Shown: positions 24,603 through 34,192, numbered from the stretch's first letter. The stretch is DNA of 64,000 nt from Opitutaceae bacterium (GCA_028284235.1 JANQSC010000071.1:124001-188000), one strand, 5' to 3'. The notes: generated from the letters alone by a model not told the origin. Numbers and translations: made by a program.

Positions 24603-27395
24603 TTAGTATACGTATAGGAACTCGTTGCTGTTGAAAACGACTAGGCAGAGGTCGGACAGCGCGCGCGTTTTCGCGTCGACATCCGCCAGCGACGGATCGG
24701 CTACGTAGTCGTCGAATCCGAAGAGGATTTCTTTGAAGGTGAAGGCGGCCCCAGTCATTTCCTCGACGGCGGAACGTTCCACTTCGCGCTCGAAGGTTCT
24801 CGGGGGGAACTCCAGCGTCTCATGACGCCGCTCCATTTTTTTCCAGTGGTCGAGCGAAAGGGCGAGTTCCGACTTTTCGGGCAGCCGCCCGTAGGCGCGC
24901 TGGAAAAGCGTCTGGACGGTCTTCTTGCGCGACTGGTTCGCCTTCAGGAGGTCAATCGCCGTGGCGATCGATCGATTGAGGGAGTCTTCTCCATTGAACA
25001 AGCTGAACACTTGGGGCGTAACGGTTGACGCTTGACGAAACTCGCACGATTCGTCCGGGCTCGGTTGATTGAACACCTCCATGAATGGGTTGCGCAGGCC
25101 GCGGATTTTCTTGGCGTAGACCGAGCGGCGATTTCGCAATTCGGGTGTACGGGACGCTTCGTAGGAAGCGGCGTAGGAGCCCATGACTTGACGCGGCTGC
25201 AGGGCGACGTCGCGGTTGATTTCAGGCCGCGCCGGCAATCCGCCGATGGCTGGGCTCAATTCTCCGGAAACGAAGAGCATGCTATCGCGGAGTTCCTCGG
25301 CCGTGAGTCTCCGTTCTCTGAATACGGCGTACGAGTTGCCGAGAGGGTCCTTATCCGCCAGGAGCGAACGATCGGGATGTTCGGTCGAGCGGCGGTAGGT
25401 TTCGGAACTCATGATGGTTCGGTGGAGGGTTTTGATGGACCATTCGTTCTCGATAAACGCGGCGGCAAGAAAGTCGAGAAGCTCGGGATGGGTGGGTTTT
25501 TTGGCCATGGCCCCGAAGTTGTTGGGGTTGCCGGCGATTCCGCGGGAAAAGTGATAGCTCCAAATGCGGTTGACGATGGAGCGCGGGACGAGAGCGTTTT
25601 GCGGGTTGGCCAGCCATCGGGCGAAAGCCAGTCGTCGTCCATCGGGCGATTGAGGGATCGTATTCCAAGGAGTGGCTTCGATGGCGTCGTTGGATCCGGG
25701 GAGAGCGCTGAACACTCCGGGAGTCACTTTTTCACCACGCGAAAAGGGGTCGCCGCCGGTTAAGATGTGAGCGCTTTCGTAGCCTCGATCTTCGCTGGCA
25801 GGCTTGGGCATGGCCATCATCGTTCCGGATCGCTGCGCCTGCTTTGGCGTCGGACCTGTGTAGACGGACATAGCGTAGGGCTCGAATTTCTTCATTTCGA
25901 AGTTGGTTCGAGCGACGTTTTTCTGTCCGACTTTAACGATGCCGATTTCAGCCGCGGTCAGTCCTATATTTCGGGGAGGCAGCTTTTCATCGGGAACGCC
26001 TTTGTTCGAGAGTTCCCTGCGCGTGCCGACGGGAAGGCCGTTTTCGATGCACCATTGCTCTCGAGCGGTTTTGGTCTTCTCGTTCAGGTCGTCTCGCATT
26101 TTGGAGAAATACTGTATTCGTTTCGCCATGACTTCCATGTCGTCGGTGTCCACGAGGTTCTCGTATTCCTGGAATGGGACCTTTCGGTCGGCGAAGTGGG
26201 TGGTGTTGAATACGGCTTGAATGCGGTAGTAGTCTTTTGTCGGGATCGGGTCGAACTTGTGGTCGTGGCAGCTCGCGCATTGGAGTGGATGGGAGAGAAA
26301 AGTCTGTCCCACGATGTCGGTAACGTCGTCGAGATACTGTTGCCGCGTGATACGTTCGACGGACATGGCGGTGTGTTCCCACGAGCCCATGCGGAGAAAA
26401 CCGGTGGCGAAGATCATTTCGGGATTGTCCGGATCCCATTCGTCCCCGGCAATTTGCTCGATGATGAACTGGTCGTAAGGCTTGTCCTGATTGAAGGAGC
26501 GGATGACGTAGTCGCGGTACCGCCAAGCGTTGGGGCGCTCGTAGTCGTTGGAGAAGCCGGACGAGTCGGCGTAGCGGACGACGTCGAGCCAGTGGCGTCC
26601 CCATTGCTCCCCGTATCGGGGATCGGCCAGGAGGCGGTCGACGACCGTTTGGAAGGCGTCTGCGTCGGAACTTCGGTCCTTGAGGAACGCGTCGATTTCT
26701 TCGGGTGCAGGAGGGAGGCCGATGAGGTCGAATGTAGCGCGGCGAATGAGGGTACGGCGGTCCGCGAGCGGGGCCGGAGGAATGGCGTTTTTCTCCAGCT
26801 CGTAGTTGATAAAGGCGTCTATGGGGTTGGACGCGTTGGCGGAGGTTTCGGGGACGACCGGTTTCTCGAGCGGCTGGTAGGCCCAGAGATCTTCTTCCTT
26901 GTAGCGGCGATTCGCCCATTCCTCCGAGAGAGCGCCGCTGGTATGCACGATCACGCCTTCGGCGTATTGATCGCGGATAGCGGCGACGCGCTCGTCGCTG
27001 GGCCAGGGGGCTCCGGCGTTGATCCAGTCGCGCAGCGACCAAATTTGCTCCTCGGTGAGCCGGTCGTTTTCCTTGGGCGGCATCTCGAAGTCGGGATCCT
27101 CCCAGCGCACGGCTTCCATCATGAAGCTAAACGCGGCGTCGCCGGGAATGAGGACGTCGTCGAAGGAATCGCCTCCTTTGAGCAATCCCTCCAGATGGGT
27201 CATGTCGAGGCCGCCTTCGATTTCCTCGGGGTCGTCGCCGTGGCAAGAGAAGCACTTGTCCGCCAAGAGGGGCATCACTTCCAGAGCGAAAAGTTTCTCG
27301 CCCTCCGAGGCCTCTTGGGCGGCGAAGGACGGCGCGAGCGAGGCAATCGTCAGCGCTGACAGAGCGATTGCGTTCGACGCGGTCCGGACGGGCAT
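24603..27395 (-). CDS. PSCyt1-DUF1549-DUF1553 protein (planctomycete-type cytochrome c)
   Basis: 930 aa from the ATG at 27395; the frame extends to 27440 but MPVRTASNAIALSALTIASLAPSFAAQ is a clean signal peptide. The heme motif CFSCH (Cys48, Cys51, His52) lies in the PSCyt1 domain; DUF1549 follows, with INYELEKNAIPPAPLADRRTLIRRATFDLIGLPP and a second CASCHDHKFDPI heme-binding block; DUF1553 fills the C-terminal part (GRRLAFARWLANPQNAL, FREASTVTPQ-like text). The protein would sit in the periplasm. It is paired with DUF1501 and followed by a sulfatase. Such modules are found in glycan-degradation loci of this superphylum; their redox role is unproven. Confidence 0.9.
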   Translation of the reverse strand: MPVRTASNAIALSALTIASLAPSFAAQEASEGEKLFALEVMPLLADKCFSCHGDDPEEIEGGLDMTHLEGLLKGGDSFDDVLIPGDAAFSFMMEAVRWEDPDFEMPPKENDRLTEEQIWSLRDWINAGAPWPSDERVAAIRDQYAEGVIVHTSGALSEEWANRRYKEEDLWAYQPLEKPVVPETSANASNPIDAFINYELEKNAIPPAPLADRRTLIRRATFDLIGLPPAPEEIDAFLKDRSSDADAFQTVVDRLLADPRYGEQWGRHWLDVVRYADSSGFSNDYERPNAWRYRDYVIRSFNQDKPYDQFIIEQIAGDEWDPDNPEMIFATGFLRMGSWEHTAMSVERITRQQYLDDVTDIVGQTFLSHPLQCASCHDHKFDPIPTKDYYRIQAVFNTTHFADRKVPFQEYENLVDTDDMEVMAKRIQYFSKMRDDLNEKTKTAREQWCIENGLPVGTRRELSNKGVPDEKLPPRNIGLTAAEIGIVKVGQKNVARTNFEMKKFEPYAMSVYTGPTPKQAQRSGTMMAMPKPASEDRGYESAHILTGGDPFSRGEKVTPGVFSALPGSNDAIEATPWNTIPQSPDGRRLAFARWLANPQNALVPRSIVNRIWSYHFSRGIAGNPNNFGAMAKKPTHPELLDFLAAAFIENEWSIKTLHRTIMSSETYRRSTEHPDRSLLADKDPLGNSYAVFRERRLTAEELRDSMLFVSGELSPAIGGLPARPEINRDVALQPRQVMGSYAASYEASRTPELRNRRSVYAKKIRGLRNPFMEVFNQPSPDESCEFRQASTVTPQVFSLFNGEDSLNRSIATAIDLLKANQSRKKTVQTLFQRAYGRLPEKSELALSLDHWKKMERRHETLEFPPRTFEREVERSAVEEMTGAAFTFKEILFGFDDYVADPSLADVDAKTRALSDLCLVVFNSNEFLYVY

Positions 27396-27550
27396 CGTTC
27401 GTTCACTCAAATGCGATCGATCTGACGAAATCGGGATCATGAATAGGGGGGTAGGCGATGGTTAAAATGAATAATAGTACGATTTCTGGCAATACTCTAT
27501 GAGGATTGACGCTTTTTGTTTAAGAATTCTCGCGCGTTTTTTCCCGTTTA

Positions 27551-27560
27551 TTCCCGGGAA
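27551..27560. promoter_or_regulatory. Palindrome in the divergent PSCyt/AraC gap
   Basis: TTCCCGGGAA is a perfect palindrome, and TTCCCG occurs again exactly ten bases upstream (27541). It lies between the divergent PSCyt and AraC-family genes and could be a site for the AraC protein or another regulator. The evidence is weak because the motif is short. Confidence 0.3.
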
Positions 27561-27643
27561 ACGAGCGAAATTGGATAGTATTTCTTTAATTATTCGAGCA
27601 TGGGCGTTGACGCGCGGCAAGGGAACGCTTTGCATCGTTGCTT

Positions 27644-28591
27644 ATGCCTCTCGCGTCGTTGAGACAGAACCACTTGGTCGGGACCGCACTAGAGTTTACG
27701 GAAGGCCGACTCCACGAGCAGAAGTGTTACGGATCCTACGCGGACGACATGCCGGAGCCAGATTTTCGGTTTCGAATCGCCTTCGTTCAGCACGACGGCG
27801 ATTTCAAGATGCACGCGCACGAGTATTCCGAACTCGTGTTTGTGCTCGGAGGACGAGCGATCCATCGGACGGAGATTGAGGAGTATCCTCTGGAGACCGG
27901 GGACGTTTTCGTTATCGGGGGAGAGAAGAAGCACGGGTTCAAGGACGCTCAGCGCTTGAACCTGTGCAATGTCATGTTCGACCCGGAGCAGTTTTTGAGC
28001 GATCGGGCGGAACTCGAAGAGATGATGGGCTACCATGCGCTGTTCGATCTGCAGCCGAGAACGCGGAGCGGCGATCGTTTTCAGGAACGCTTGCATTTGT
28101 CGCCTGAGAACTTGGCTTACGCCAAGAGCCTCATCATGAATTTGAAAGTTGAATACGGGAGCGCGGCGGAAGGTCGTCGGCTGGTGATCGCCAGCGCATT
28201 CCGATTGCTTGTGGCATTCATCTGCCGCCTTTACGGGCAGGAGAAAGAAGACACCGTATCGCCGCTGACACAAATGGCGAAGGTGGCGTCCTACATTCAG
28301 CGAAACTATCGAGAGCCCATTCGCATCGAGGAACTGGCCAGGATCGCGCACTTGTCGGTGAGCCAGCTACAACGCAAATTTCGTCGCATCTACGAAACTA
28401 CGCCTGTCCAATACATCACTAAGTTAAGACTGCACGAAGCGTGCGAGCTACTGAAAGATCCCAACAATAGCATAACGCAGATCGCTTTCCACTGTGGGTT
28501 TGGCAGCAGTTCATTCTTTTCCACCCAGTTTCGTCAGAGCATGGGCGAAAGCCCCTCGAGCTATCGCGGCCGACGTTTTAACCAAAGATGA
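27644..28591 (+). CDS. AraC-family transcriptional regulator with cupin sensor
   Basis: 315 aa from the ATG at 27644. The N-terminal half is an AraC-type cupin (MHAHEYSELVFVLGGRAIHR, YPLETGDVFVIGGEKKHGF), which usually binds a sugar. The C-terminal about 100 residues have two helix-turn-helix units: EPIRIEELARIAHLSVSQLQRKFR and ITQIAFHCGFGSSSFFSTQFRQ, the canonical AraC/XylS signature. It is divergent from the PSCyt-DUF1501-sulfatase run and is followed by another sulfatase, so it probably controls one or both. The closest known relatives by architecture are RhaR/RhaS-like regulators of sugar use; the effector is not identifiable here. Confidence 0.9.
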   Translation: MPLASLRQNHLVGTALEFTEGRLHEQKCYGSYADDMPEPDFRFRIAFVQHDGDFKMHAHEYSELVFVLGGRAIHRTEIEEYPLETGDVFVIGGEKKHGFKDAQRLNLCNVMFDPEQFLSDRAELEEMMGYHALFDLQPRTRSGDRFQERLHLSPENLAYAKSLIMNLKVEYGSAAEGRRLVIASAFRLLVAFICRLYGQEKEDTVSPLTQMAKVASYIQRNYREPIRIEELARIAHLSVSQLQRKFRRIYETTPVQYITKLRLHEACELLKDPNNSITQIAFHCGFGSSSFFSTQFRQSMGESPSSYRGRRFNQR

Positions 28592-28620
28592 GTCACTGGC
28601 GCGACGGAGGCCTCCTCGCG

Positions 28621-28665
28621 GCTTGTCCCGGCGTAGTCCTATAGTTCGGACAAAGACGGGAGCGA
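28621..28665 (+). repeat. Interspersed repeat copy B
   Basis: GCTTGTCCCGGCGTAG ... CAAAGACGGGAGCGAC matches the element at 23071-23109 in the same orientation, with a different middle part. It sits between the AraC-family gene and the next sulfatase. Confidence 0.5.
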
Positions 28666-28683
28666 CGAGAATTTCAGCTCCCG
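28657..28683 (+). terminator. Possible terminator after the AraC-family gene
   Basis: CGGGAGC and GCTCCCG pair across a 13-base loop and are followed by CTTTCGCTT. The T-tract is poor, so this may be only part of the repeat above. Confidence 0.3.
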
Positions 28684-28741
28684 CTTTCGCTTGATGTCAG
28701 GCGCCCGATCGGCTTTCATCCCAATCCTGTCCTCGCCCAAA

Positions 28742-30412
28742 ATGCAGAGTCGATTCCGTCTACCCCTTCTTTTTCAACTGGCGCTGTTCGTTTACAGCCT
28801 CGCTGCGGTCGCGGCGGAACGTCCTAATGTCCTGATTATCCTCGTGGACGATCTGGGATTTTCCGATCTCGGCTTTCAGGGAGGAGAGATCGACACGCCC
28901 AACATCGACCGGCTCGCGGCAGACGGTTTGACGTTTAGCCAGTTCTACAACGCCGCCCGTTGCGGACCGACGCGGGCAAGCATAATGACGGGCCTGTATA
29001 GTCATCAGGTCGGCGTGTACGAGCTCGAACCGGTGGAGCCGGGCAACAATATTTTCCTTTCCGAACTCTTGGCCTTGAACGGCTACCAGACCTACATGTC
29101 CGGGAAATGGCACTTGGGCAACACGCCCGAGCGGCTGCCGCCGGCCCGTGGCTTTGACCATTCCTACGCGTATCAAGGTTGTTGTGGCGACTATTGGGAA
29201 CCGCCCTTGTACGTTTTGGAATCGCCCGATGTGGAGCCGATCGAATATGCGGAAGGCGACTTCCACGCGACCGACGCGACGACGGACTACGCAGTGAAAT
29301 TTTTGCAGCGACATCAAGGGAAGGCCGTGGGCTCGGACCCGTTTTTCCTCTATCTCGCCTACCAGGCGCCGCATTCGCCGATCCAAGCGCCGAAGCATCT
29401 GATCGACAAATACGTCGCTCGGTATGAGAAAGGCTGGGACAGGATCCGCCAGGATCGTTGGAAGGCGGTGAAGGAAAAGGGCTGGTTTCCGCAGTATAAA
29501 ACCGTTCCTCCGTTTTCCGATTCGCCGCCTTGGCACGACGAGTACGCGCAGCCGGAGCCCATTCGAAAATGGAATTCGCTGAACAAGGTCCAAAAGGCGG
29601 ACCAGGCGCGTCGCATGGCCACGTACGCGGCGATGGTCGATCAAGTCGATCAAGGGGTCGGAAAGACGATCGCCCAGATCGAGCGCATGGGGGAACTGGA
29701 AAATACGCTGATCTTTTTCCTCTCCGACAATGGGGCGAACTACGAGGGCGGTCCGGATGGTCGCGACGGCCCGCTCAAGGGCAGGGCATTAGCGAACATG
29801 GGGCAGCCAGGGACCAAGCATCACTTGGGTTCGTCTTGGGCCGCGTTGTGCAACACGCCGCTTAGACTGTATAAGCATTTCAATCACGAAGGAGGAATAC
29901 TCACTCCCTTCATCGCTCATTGGCCCAACGGCATTGAACGAAGCGGCAACGAATCACAGCGCGGTCACGTTATCGACTTCATGGCGACGATCGTCGACAT
30001 CGCGGGGATAGACTATCCAGATCGGTTCGATGGGAATTCTATACTCCCTTTGGAAGGAACAAGCCTCGTGCCGGCGTTCAACGGGCGAGAATTGCCCACG
30101 CGAACGCTCTTCTTCGAGCACGAAGCAAACCGAGCTGTGCTAAAAGGGGACTACAAGCTCGTGTCGAAAAACTTCACTTCGACCGATGGGCAAACCCATC
30201 ACGACTGGGAACTCTACAATATCGCGAACGATCCCCTCGAGCAAAACGACCTCGCCTCGCAGCACTACTACGACAAAGTGATTCCGCTTGCTCGCGAGTG
30301 GCATCAATGGGCTACCCGGACCGACGCAATCGTTGGCTACGAGAAATGGATGCTGAAGTTGCAACACTACTGGCAGACCGGCTCGAGAACGTATCTAGAC
30401 GACGCGTTTTAA
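28742..30412 (+). CDS. Arylsulfatase, formylglycine-dependent, exported
   Basis: 556 aa from the ATG at 28742, chosen because it precedes a standard signal peptide (RLPLLFQLALFVYSLAAVAA); an in-frame start at 28691 would add 17 residues. RPNVLIILVDDLGFSDLG holds the metal-binding Asp pair, the activation motif C-G-P-T-R starts at Cys74, and KWHLGN and FFLSDNGANYEGG are the further active-site blocks. The order and length match the arylsulfatase A/S1_4-like group. It would act in the periplasm on sulfated carbohydrate. It follows the AraC-family regulator on the same strand. Confidence 0.92.
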   Translation: MQSRFRLPLLFQLALFVYSLAAVAAERPNVLIILVDDLGFSDLGFQGGEIDTPNIDRLAADGLTFSQFYNAARCGPTRASIMTGLYSHQVGVYELEPVEPGNNIFLSELLALNGYQTYMSGKWHLGNTPERLPPARGFDHSYAYQGCCGDYWEPPLYVLESPDVEPIEYAEGDFHATDATTDYAVKFLQRHQGKAVGSDPFFLYLAYQAPHSPIQAPKHLIDKYVARYEKGWDRIRQDRWKAVKEKGWFPQYKTVPPFSDSPPWHDEYAQPEPIRKWNSLNKVQKADQARRMATYAAMVDQVDQGVGKTIAQIERMGELENTLIFFLSDNGANYEGGPDGRDGPLKGRALANMGQPGTKHHLGSSWAALCNTPLRLYKHFNHEGGILTPFIAHWPNGIERSGNESQRGHVIDFMATIVDIAGIDYPDRFDGNSILPLEGTSLVPAFNGRELPTRTLFFEHEANRAVLKGDYKLVSKNFTSTDGQTHHDWELYNIANDPLEQNDLASQHYYDKVIPLAREWHQWATRTDAIVGYEKWMLKLQHYWQTGSRTYLDDAF

Positions 30413-30492
30413 CGACTAGCGCGCCGACAGACGAATCGATTGGCGAGACTGCGGTATTGAACTGAACGCTTCGGAAGCTAGGGTGGGCCCTC

Positions 30493-31278
30493 ATGTCGAA
30501 AACGGATAATTTAGGCAGGTTTTTCAAGGAAGACGGCAAGACGGTCATCCTTCCGATCGATCACGGCACAGTGATGCCGGTGCCGGGAATGGCCAAACCG
30601 GGAGAGCTGATCGCGAGCGTTCGGGAATCGGTAGACGGATTCGTAGTCAACCTCGGTGTGGCCGAGGCGTGCAGAGAAGAACTGACGGGCAAGGGAGTCT
30701 GCTTGCGAACGGATGGATACAAACCGACGTATCCAGGGAATCCAGACGATGGCTCCTATCGATTGTTCACGGCGGACGACGCGGAGTCGGTCGGCGCCCA
30801 CGCGATGATGAATATGTGCTACCTGCACCACCCGCGCGAATCCGACAATTTTCGCGAATGCGCAGCCGTAATAAGCGAAGGAAGAGAAGCGGGAATACCG
30901 GTAATTCTGGAGGCGTTGCCCTTCAACATCGGGCGACCGGACGACTATACGGTCGAGAACATCGGGTTTGCAACGCGGCTCGCTGCGGAACTCGGAGCGG
31001 ATGTGGTGAAAACGGCCTTTCCGATCGACGGCGATGTAGAGAGTTTCAAGACGATTGTCGACGCCGCGCTCGTTCCCATAGTCGTGCTCGGCGGCGCTGC
31101 GATGGGCGAAGATGCGGCGCTCTTGAAAATGGTGAAAGACTCTATGGACGCCGGCGCCAGCGGAATCGCGGTCGGACGCAACGTGTGGCAACATGAGAAC
31201 CCGGCAGCGGTCGCCGCGGCTTTGAACGCGATCGTACACGACGAAGCCAGCGTGGATGCGGCGCTGAAATTAGTTTAA
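30493..31278 (+). CDS. DhnA-type class I aldolase
   Basis: 261 aa. The protein matches the DeoC/FbaB (DhnA)/LsrF class I aldolase group: VILPIDHGTV near the start (Asp23), LEALPFN, and GADVVKTAFP with Lys173 as the Schiff-base lysine; VVLGGAAMG and SGIAVGRNVWQ form the phosphate-binding end. It would cleave or form a C-C bond of a phosphorylated sugar or keto acid; the substrate is not clear from sequence. It starts 80 bases after the sulfatase, so it may serve the breakdown of the sugar released by the neighbouring locus. Confidence 0.85.
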   Translation: MSKTDNLGRFFKEDGKTVILPIDHGTVMPVPGMAKPGELIASVRESVDGFVVNLGVAEACREELTGKGVCLRTDGYKPTYPGNPDDGSYRLFTADDAESVGAHAMMNMCYLHHPRESDNFRECAAVISEGREAGIPVILEALPFNIGRPDDYTVENIGFATRLAAELGADVVKTAFPIDGDVESFKTIVDAALVPIVVLGGAAMGEDAALLKMVKDSMDAGASGIAVGRNVWQHENPAAVAAALNAIVHDEASVDAALKLV

Positions 31279-31583
31279 CAGGGTTCCTGCTTCACTCTTT
31301 GAGCTTCGCAGGACAAGACGCTAAATCCTCTGCGTTCGCTACAGGATGGCTCTACGAGCCAACAGGATTTTTTGTTTAACAGGATGCGGTCGCCCGCGCG
31401 CGAGCTCCCTCGCTTGATCCCGCTTCGCGGGAACTTGATGTTCGACGACTACAAAGATCAGGTTCCGGCAAAGCGTTGTTTAGATTCGCAAATCATCAAG
31501 TTCCCATCTCGCTAAGCGGGATGGGATCAAGTCAGGGAACCCGCTCAGCGGGTGACCGCATCCTGTTAAACTACCCGTATTCG
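31279..31583. repeat. Gap filled by a nested palindromic element (core 31374-31571)
   Basis: A 22-base inverted repeat with one mismatch has its arms at 31374-31395 and 31550-31571. Inside, a second pair of arms with CTTGATCCC and GGGAACTTGATG occupies 31412-31440 and, inverted, 31494-31531. AACAGGAT words at the boundaries recur elsewhere in the window. No gene is evident. The nested symmetry resembles a MITE-like or REP-type non-autonomous element; there is no transposase in the window. Confidence 0.6.
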
Positions 31584-33011
31584 CTACTTCCAGTATTCTG
31601 TATCGGAAATTCCAATATCTTCGGCTTTGAAGGCAGGGTCTTGTCCCGCTTTTTTCTGAGCCTCGTAGTCTTTGAGGCACTTAAGCGCGGGGCGGCTCAG
31701 GAGCAGGATGGCGATGATGTTGAGCCAAGCCATCAGGCCGACGCCTATGTCGCCCAAGGCCCAGGCGAGGCTCGCTTCGCGGAGCGTGCCGAAGAAGATG
31801 ACCGCAAGGAAAAGAATGCGAATAACAAAGATGGCCTTGCGTCGAGCGTCAGGCGCGGTCCAAAGGTAGGCGACCGTCGATTCGGTGAAGTAGTAGTAGG
31901 CCATCAGCGTGGTGAAGGCGAAGAAAAACAGGGAGACCGCCACGAATCCGCTGCCGAAGCTGGGGAAAAGGCTCTCGACCGCGGCTTGCGTGAAGGCAGG
32001 CCCGTCGGCCACGCCCGGGAGATTGTCGACGATGAACCCGCCAGCTGGGTCGACGACGTTGTAGGATCCGGTGATGAGGATCATGATGGCGGTTGCGGTA
32101 CAGACGAACCAGGTGTCGAAATAGACCGAGAACGCTTGAACAAGCCCCTGTTTGGCCGGGTGGCTCACCTCGGCGGTCGCGGCGGCAATGGGTCCGGTGC
32201 CTTGGCCGGCTTCGTTTGAGTAGATGCCACGTTTCACGCCCCATCGGATCGCCATGCCAATCATCCCGCCGAAAGCCGAGCTCGAGCTGAAGGCGCTTTG
32301 AAAGATCAATCCGAAAACTTCCGGGATCTTCGCGAAGTTGGCGGCAATGATGACAATCGCCACTAGCATGTAGCCAGCAGCCATGAAGGGGACAAGCCAC
32401 TGGGCAACATGGCCGATGCGTTTGAAGCCGCCAAAGATGATCAGGCCAAGCAGAATGATCACGACTGCGCCAATCGCGGCGGGCGGGATCTGGAACGCGT
32501 TCTCGATCGCTGCTCCGATATTGTTGGACTGAACGCCCGGAAGGAAAAGCCCTGTTCCAATGATTGTGGATACGGCAAAGAGGATGGCGTACCACTTCTG
32601 CTTGAGGCCTTTCTCGATGTAGTAGGCGGGCCCGCCGCGATACTGGCCGTCGCGTTCTACTTTGTAGATCTGCGCGAGCGTCGATTCAACAAACGCGGAT
32701 CCGGCCCCGAGGAAGGCGATGGCCCACATCCAGAAAACCGCGCCCGGACCACCCATGGCGATGGCGGTCGCAACCCCGGCGATATTGCCGATGCCGACGC
32801 GCCCCGAGACGGCGAGGGCAAAGGCTTGGAAGGAAGAAAGGCCTTGGGCGGACTCGGTTCCGGTGAAGAGGTACTTGGCCATATCCTTGATATGGCGGAC
32901 TTGGAGGAAGCGGGTCGCGATGGAAAAGTACAACCCGGCTGCGAGGCAGAGGGCGACGAGCGCGTTGCTCCAGATGATACTGACGGCTGTGTTAACAATG
33001 GTTTCTAGCAT
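31584..33011 (-). CDS. Alanine/glycine:cation symporter (AGCS family)
   Basis: 475 aa from the ATG at 33011; the frame runs to 33257 but that upstream part is Ser/Arg-rich and overlaps the next gene's start. About ten membrane helices are present. Family blocks include SSFQAFALAVSGRVGIGNIAGVATAIAMGGPGAVFWMW, KRGIYSNEAGQGTGPIAAA and the conserved PAYYIEKGL. The protein would import a small neutral amino acid with Na+ or H+. It is divergent from the reductase gene, and its stop lies just beyond the palindromic element. Confidence 0.92.
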   Translation of the reverse strand: MLETIVNTAVSIIWSNALVALCLAAGLYFSIATRFLQVRHIKDMAKYLFTGTESAQGLSSFQAFALAVSGRVGIGNIAGVATAIAMGGPGAVFWMWAIAFLGAGSAFVESTLAQIYKVERDGQYRGGPAYYIEKGLKQKWYAILFAVSTIIGTGLFLPGVQSNNIGAAIENAFQIPPAAIGAVVIILLGLIIFGGFKRIGHVAQWLVPFMAAGYMLVAIVIIAANFAKIPEVFGLIFQSAFSSSSAFGGMIGMAIRWGVKRGIYSNEAGQGTGPIAAATAEVSHPAKQGLVQAFSVYFDTWFVCTATAIMILITGSYNVVDPAGGFIVDNLPGVADGPAFTQAAVESLFPSFGSGFVAVSLFFFAFTTLMAYYYFTESTVAYLWTAPDARRKAIFVIRILFLAVIFFGTLREASLAWALGDIGVGLMAWLNIIAILLLSRPALKCLKDYEAQKKAGQDPAFKAEDIGISDTEYWK

Positions 33012-33197
33012 GAAGCGATGATGAGTTGGGCTGAAGGAAGAAGAAATAGCGGTCCGACTGGCGAATAAAGAGGGGATCGCAGGCGGAGTCCAGTTACTTC
33101 CGGGAGAGCGCTTTACGCGCCAAGCAATTATCCGTTGCAATCTCGCGCCCAGTGGGTTCGATTTGGCAGGCAACTTAAACAAAGGAGATTTGATCTT

Positions 33198-34094
33198 ATG
33201 AGTAACCGAATTGGCATTGTAGGCGTGGGTCGCATGGGCGCGAATATGGCGAGGCACTTGAAGTTGGATTGTGGCTACGACGTGAGCGCGATTTACGACA
33301 TCAATCGCGAGGCCGCGACGAGCCTCGCTACCGAGTTAGACGGCGCTGCCTACGATTCGCTCGCGGCGGTGACAGCCAATTCGGATGTGATTCTGACAGT
33401 CGTAACCGACGACGCGGCGATGCGGTCGATTTTTCTGGAAGGCGACGACAACTTGCTCTCCGGCGCGGAAGCAAAGTGCTTCATCAATTGCGCAACCCTG
33501 TCGCCGGCCATTCATCGTGAAGTCGCTACGGCGGCCACCGCGGCCGGGGCCCAGACTTTAGAAGGCTGCATGGCTTCGAGCATCAGCCACGCCCGCGAGG
33601 GCAATCTCTATTTGATGGTTTCCGGAGACGCGGCGGCGTTCGAATCGCAGTTGCCGTTGCTCAAAGATCTCAGCATCAACCTGCGTTTTATCGAAGGCGG
33701 GGCGGGTCGCGCTTCGGAAGTCAAGGCGCTGGTCAACATGGTGATGAACATCAACACTGCCGGCTTGGCGGAGGGTCTCGGATTGGCTCAATCCCTCGGA
33801 CACGATCTCGAGATGATTTGCGAAGTATTCGCCCAGACGGGCGCCAATTCGCGCGTTCTCGAAACCGACTCCGAGGACATGATCGCCCGAGATCACGAGT
33901 GCTGGTTTTCGGCAGCGCACGCCGCCAAGGACTCCGGCATCGCCCAGGCGCTCGCCCACGAGCAAGGAGTTTCACTCCCTCTCAACGACGCGACCAAGGG
34001 CCAGTACGACAAGATGACGGCCGAAGGCCTCGGCGAACTCGACAAATCGGGAATTGCCGAGTTGACGTTTCCGGGGCGGCACGGGAGCTCGTAG
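33198..34094 (+). CDS. 3-hydroxyisobutyrate dehydrogenase-family NAD(P)-dependent reductase
   Basis: 298 aa from the ATG at 33198, which has AAGGAGAT nine bases upstream, one of the few strong ribosome sites in the window; the frame extends to 33135. The Rossmann motif GVGRMG covers residues 9-14. LEGCMASSISHAREGNLYLMVSGD corresponds to the substrate-binding D/E-G-xxS block, where family members have DGPVSGG-type text, and GRASEVKALVNM contains the catalytic Lys176 and Asn180. The enzyme would reduce or oxidise a beta-hydroxyacid such as tartronate semialdehyde or 3-hydroxyisobutyrate; which one is not visible. Confidence 0.87.
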   Translation: MSNRIGIVGVGRMGANMARHLKLDCGYDVSAIYDINREAATSLATELDGAAYDSLAAVTANSDVILTVVTDDAAMRSIFLEGDDNLLSGAEAKCFINCATLSPAIHREVATAATAAGAQTLEGCMASSISHAREGNLYLMVSGDAAAFESQLPLLKDLSINLRFIEGGAGRASEVKALVNMVMNINTAGLAEGLGLAQSLGHDLEMICEVFAQTGANSRVLETDSEDMIARDHECWFSAAHAAKDSGIAQALAHEQGVSLPLNDATKGQYDKMTAEGLGELDKSGIAELTFPGRHGSS

Positions 34095-34111
34095 GCGGTC
34101 GTTTTGTTTGA

Positions 34112-34192
34112 AACCGCGAATACACGCGGATAGGCGCGAATAGTCACCAATTGTTTTAGAAAATTCGTGTCCATTCGCGTGTATTCGCGGTT
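34112..34192. repeat. Inverted repeat between convergent genes
   Basis: A 17-base perfect inverted repeat has arms at 34112-34128 and 34176-34192, beginning AACCGCGAATACACG. The AT-richer middle includes further CGCGAATA words. It may act as a bidirectional terminator for the reductase and CBS-protein genes or as a dispersed repeat. Confidence 0.65.

Noticed and set aside
25767..27359. 530-residue plus-strand frame inside the PSCyt gene
   Set aside because: Low-complexity Gly/Val/Asp-rich antisense translation with no family motif; the minus-strand gene has clear heme motifs.
33012..33257. 82-residue N-terminal extension of the AGCS symporter
   Set aside because: It overlaps the reductase gene start and its strong ribosome site, and the symporter family starts at MLETIVNTAV.
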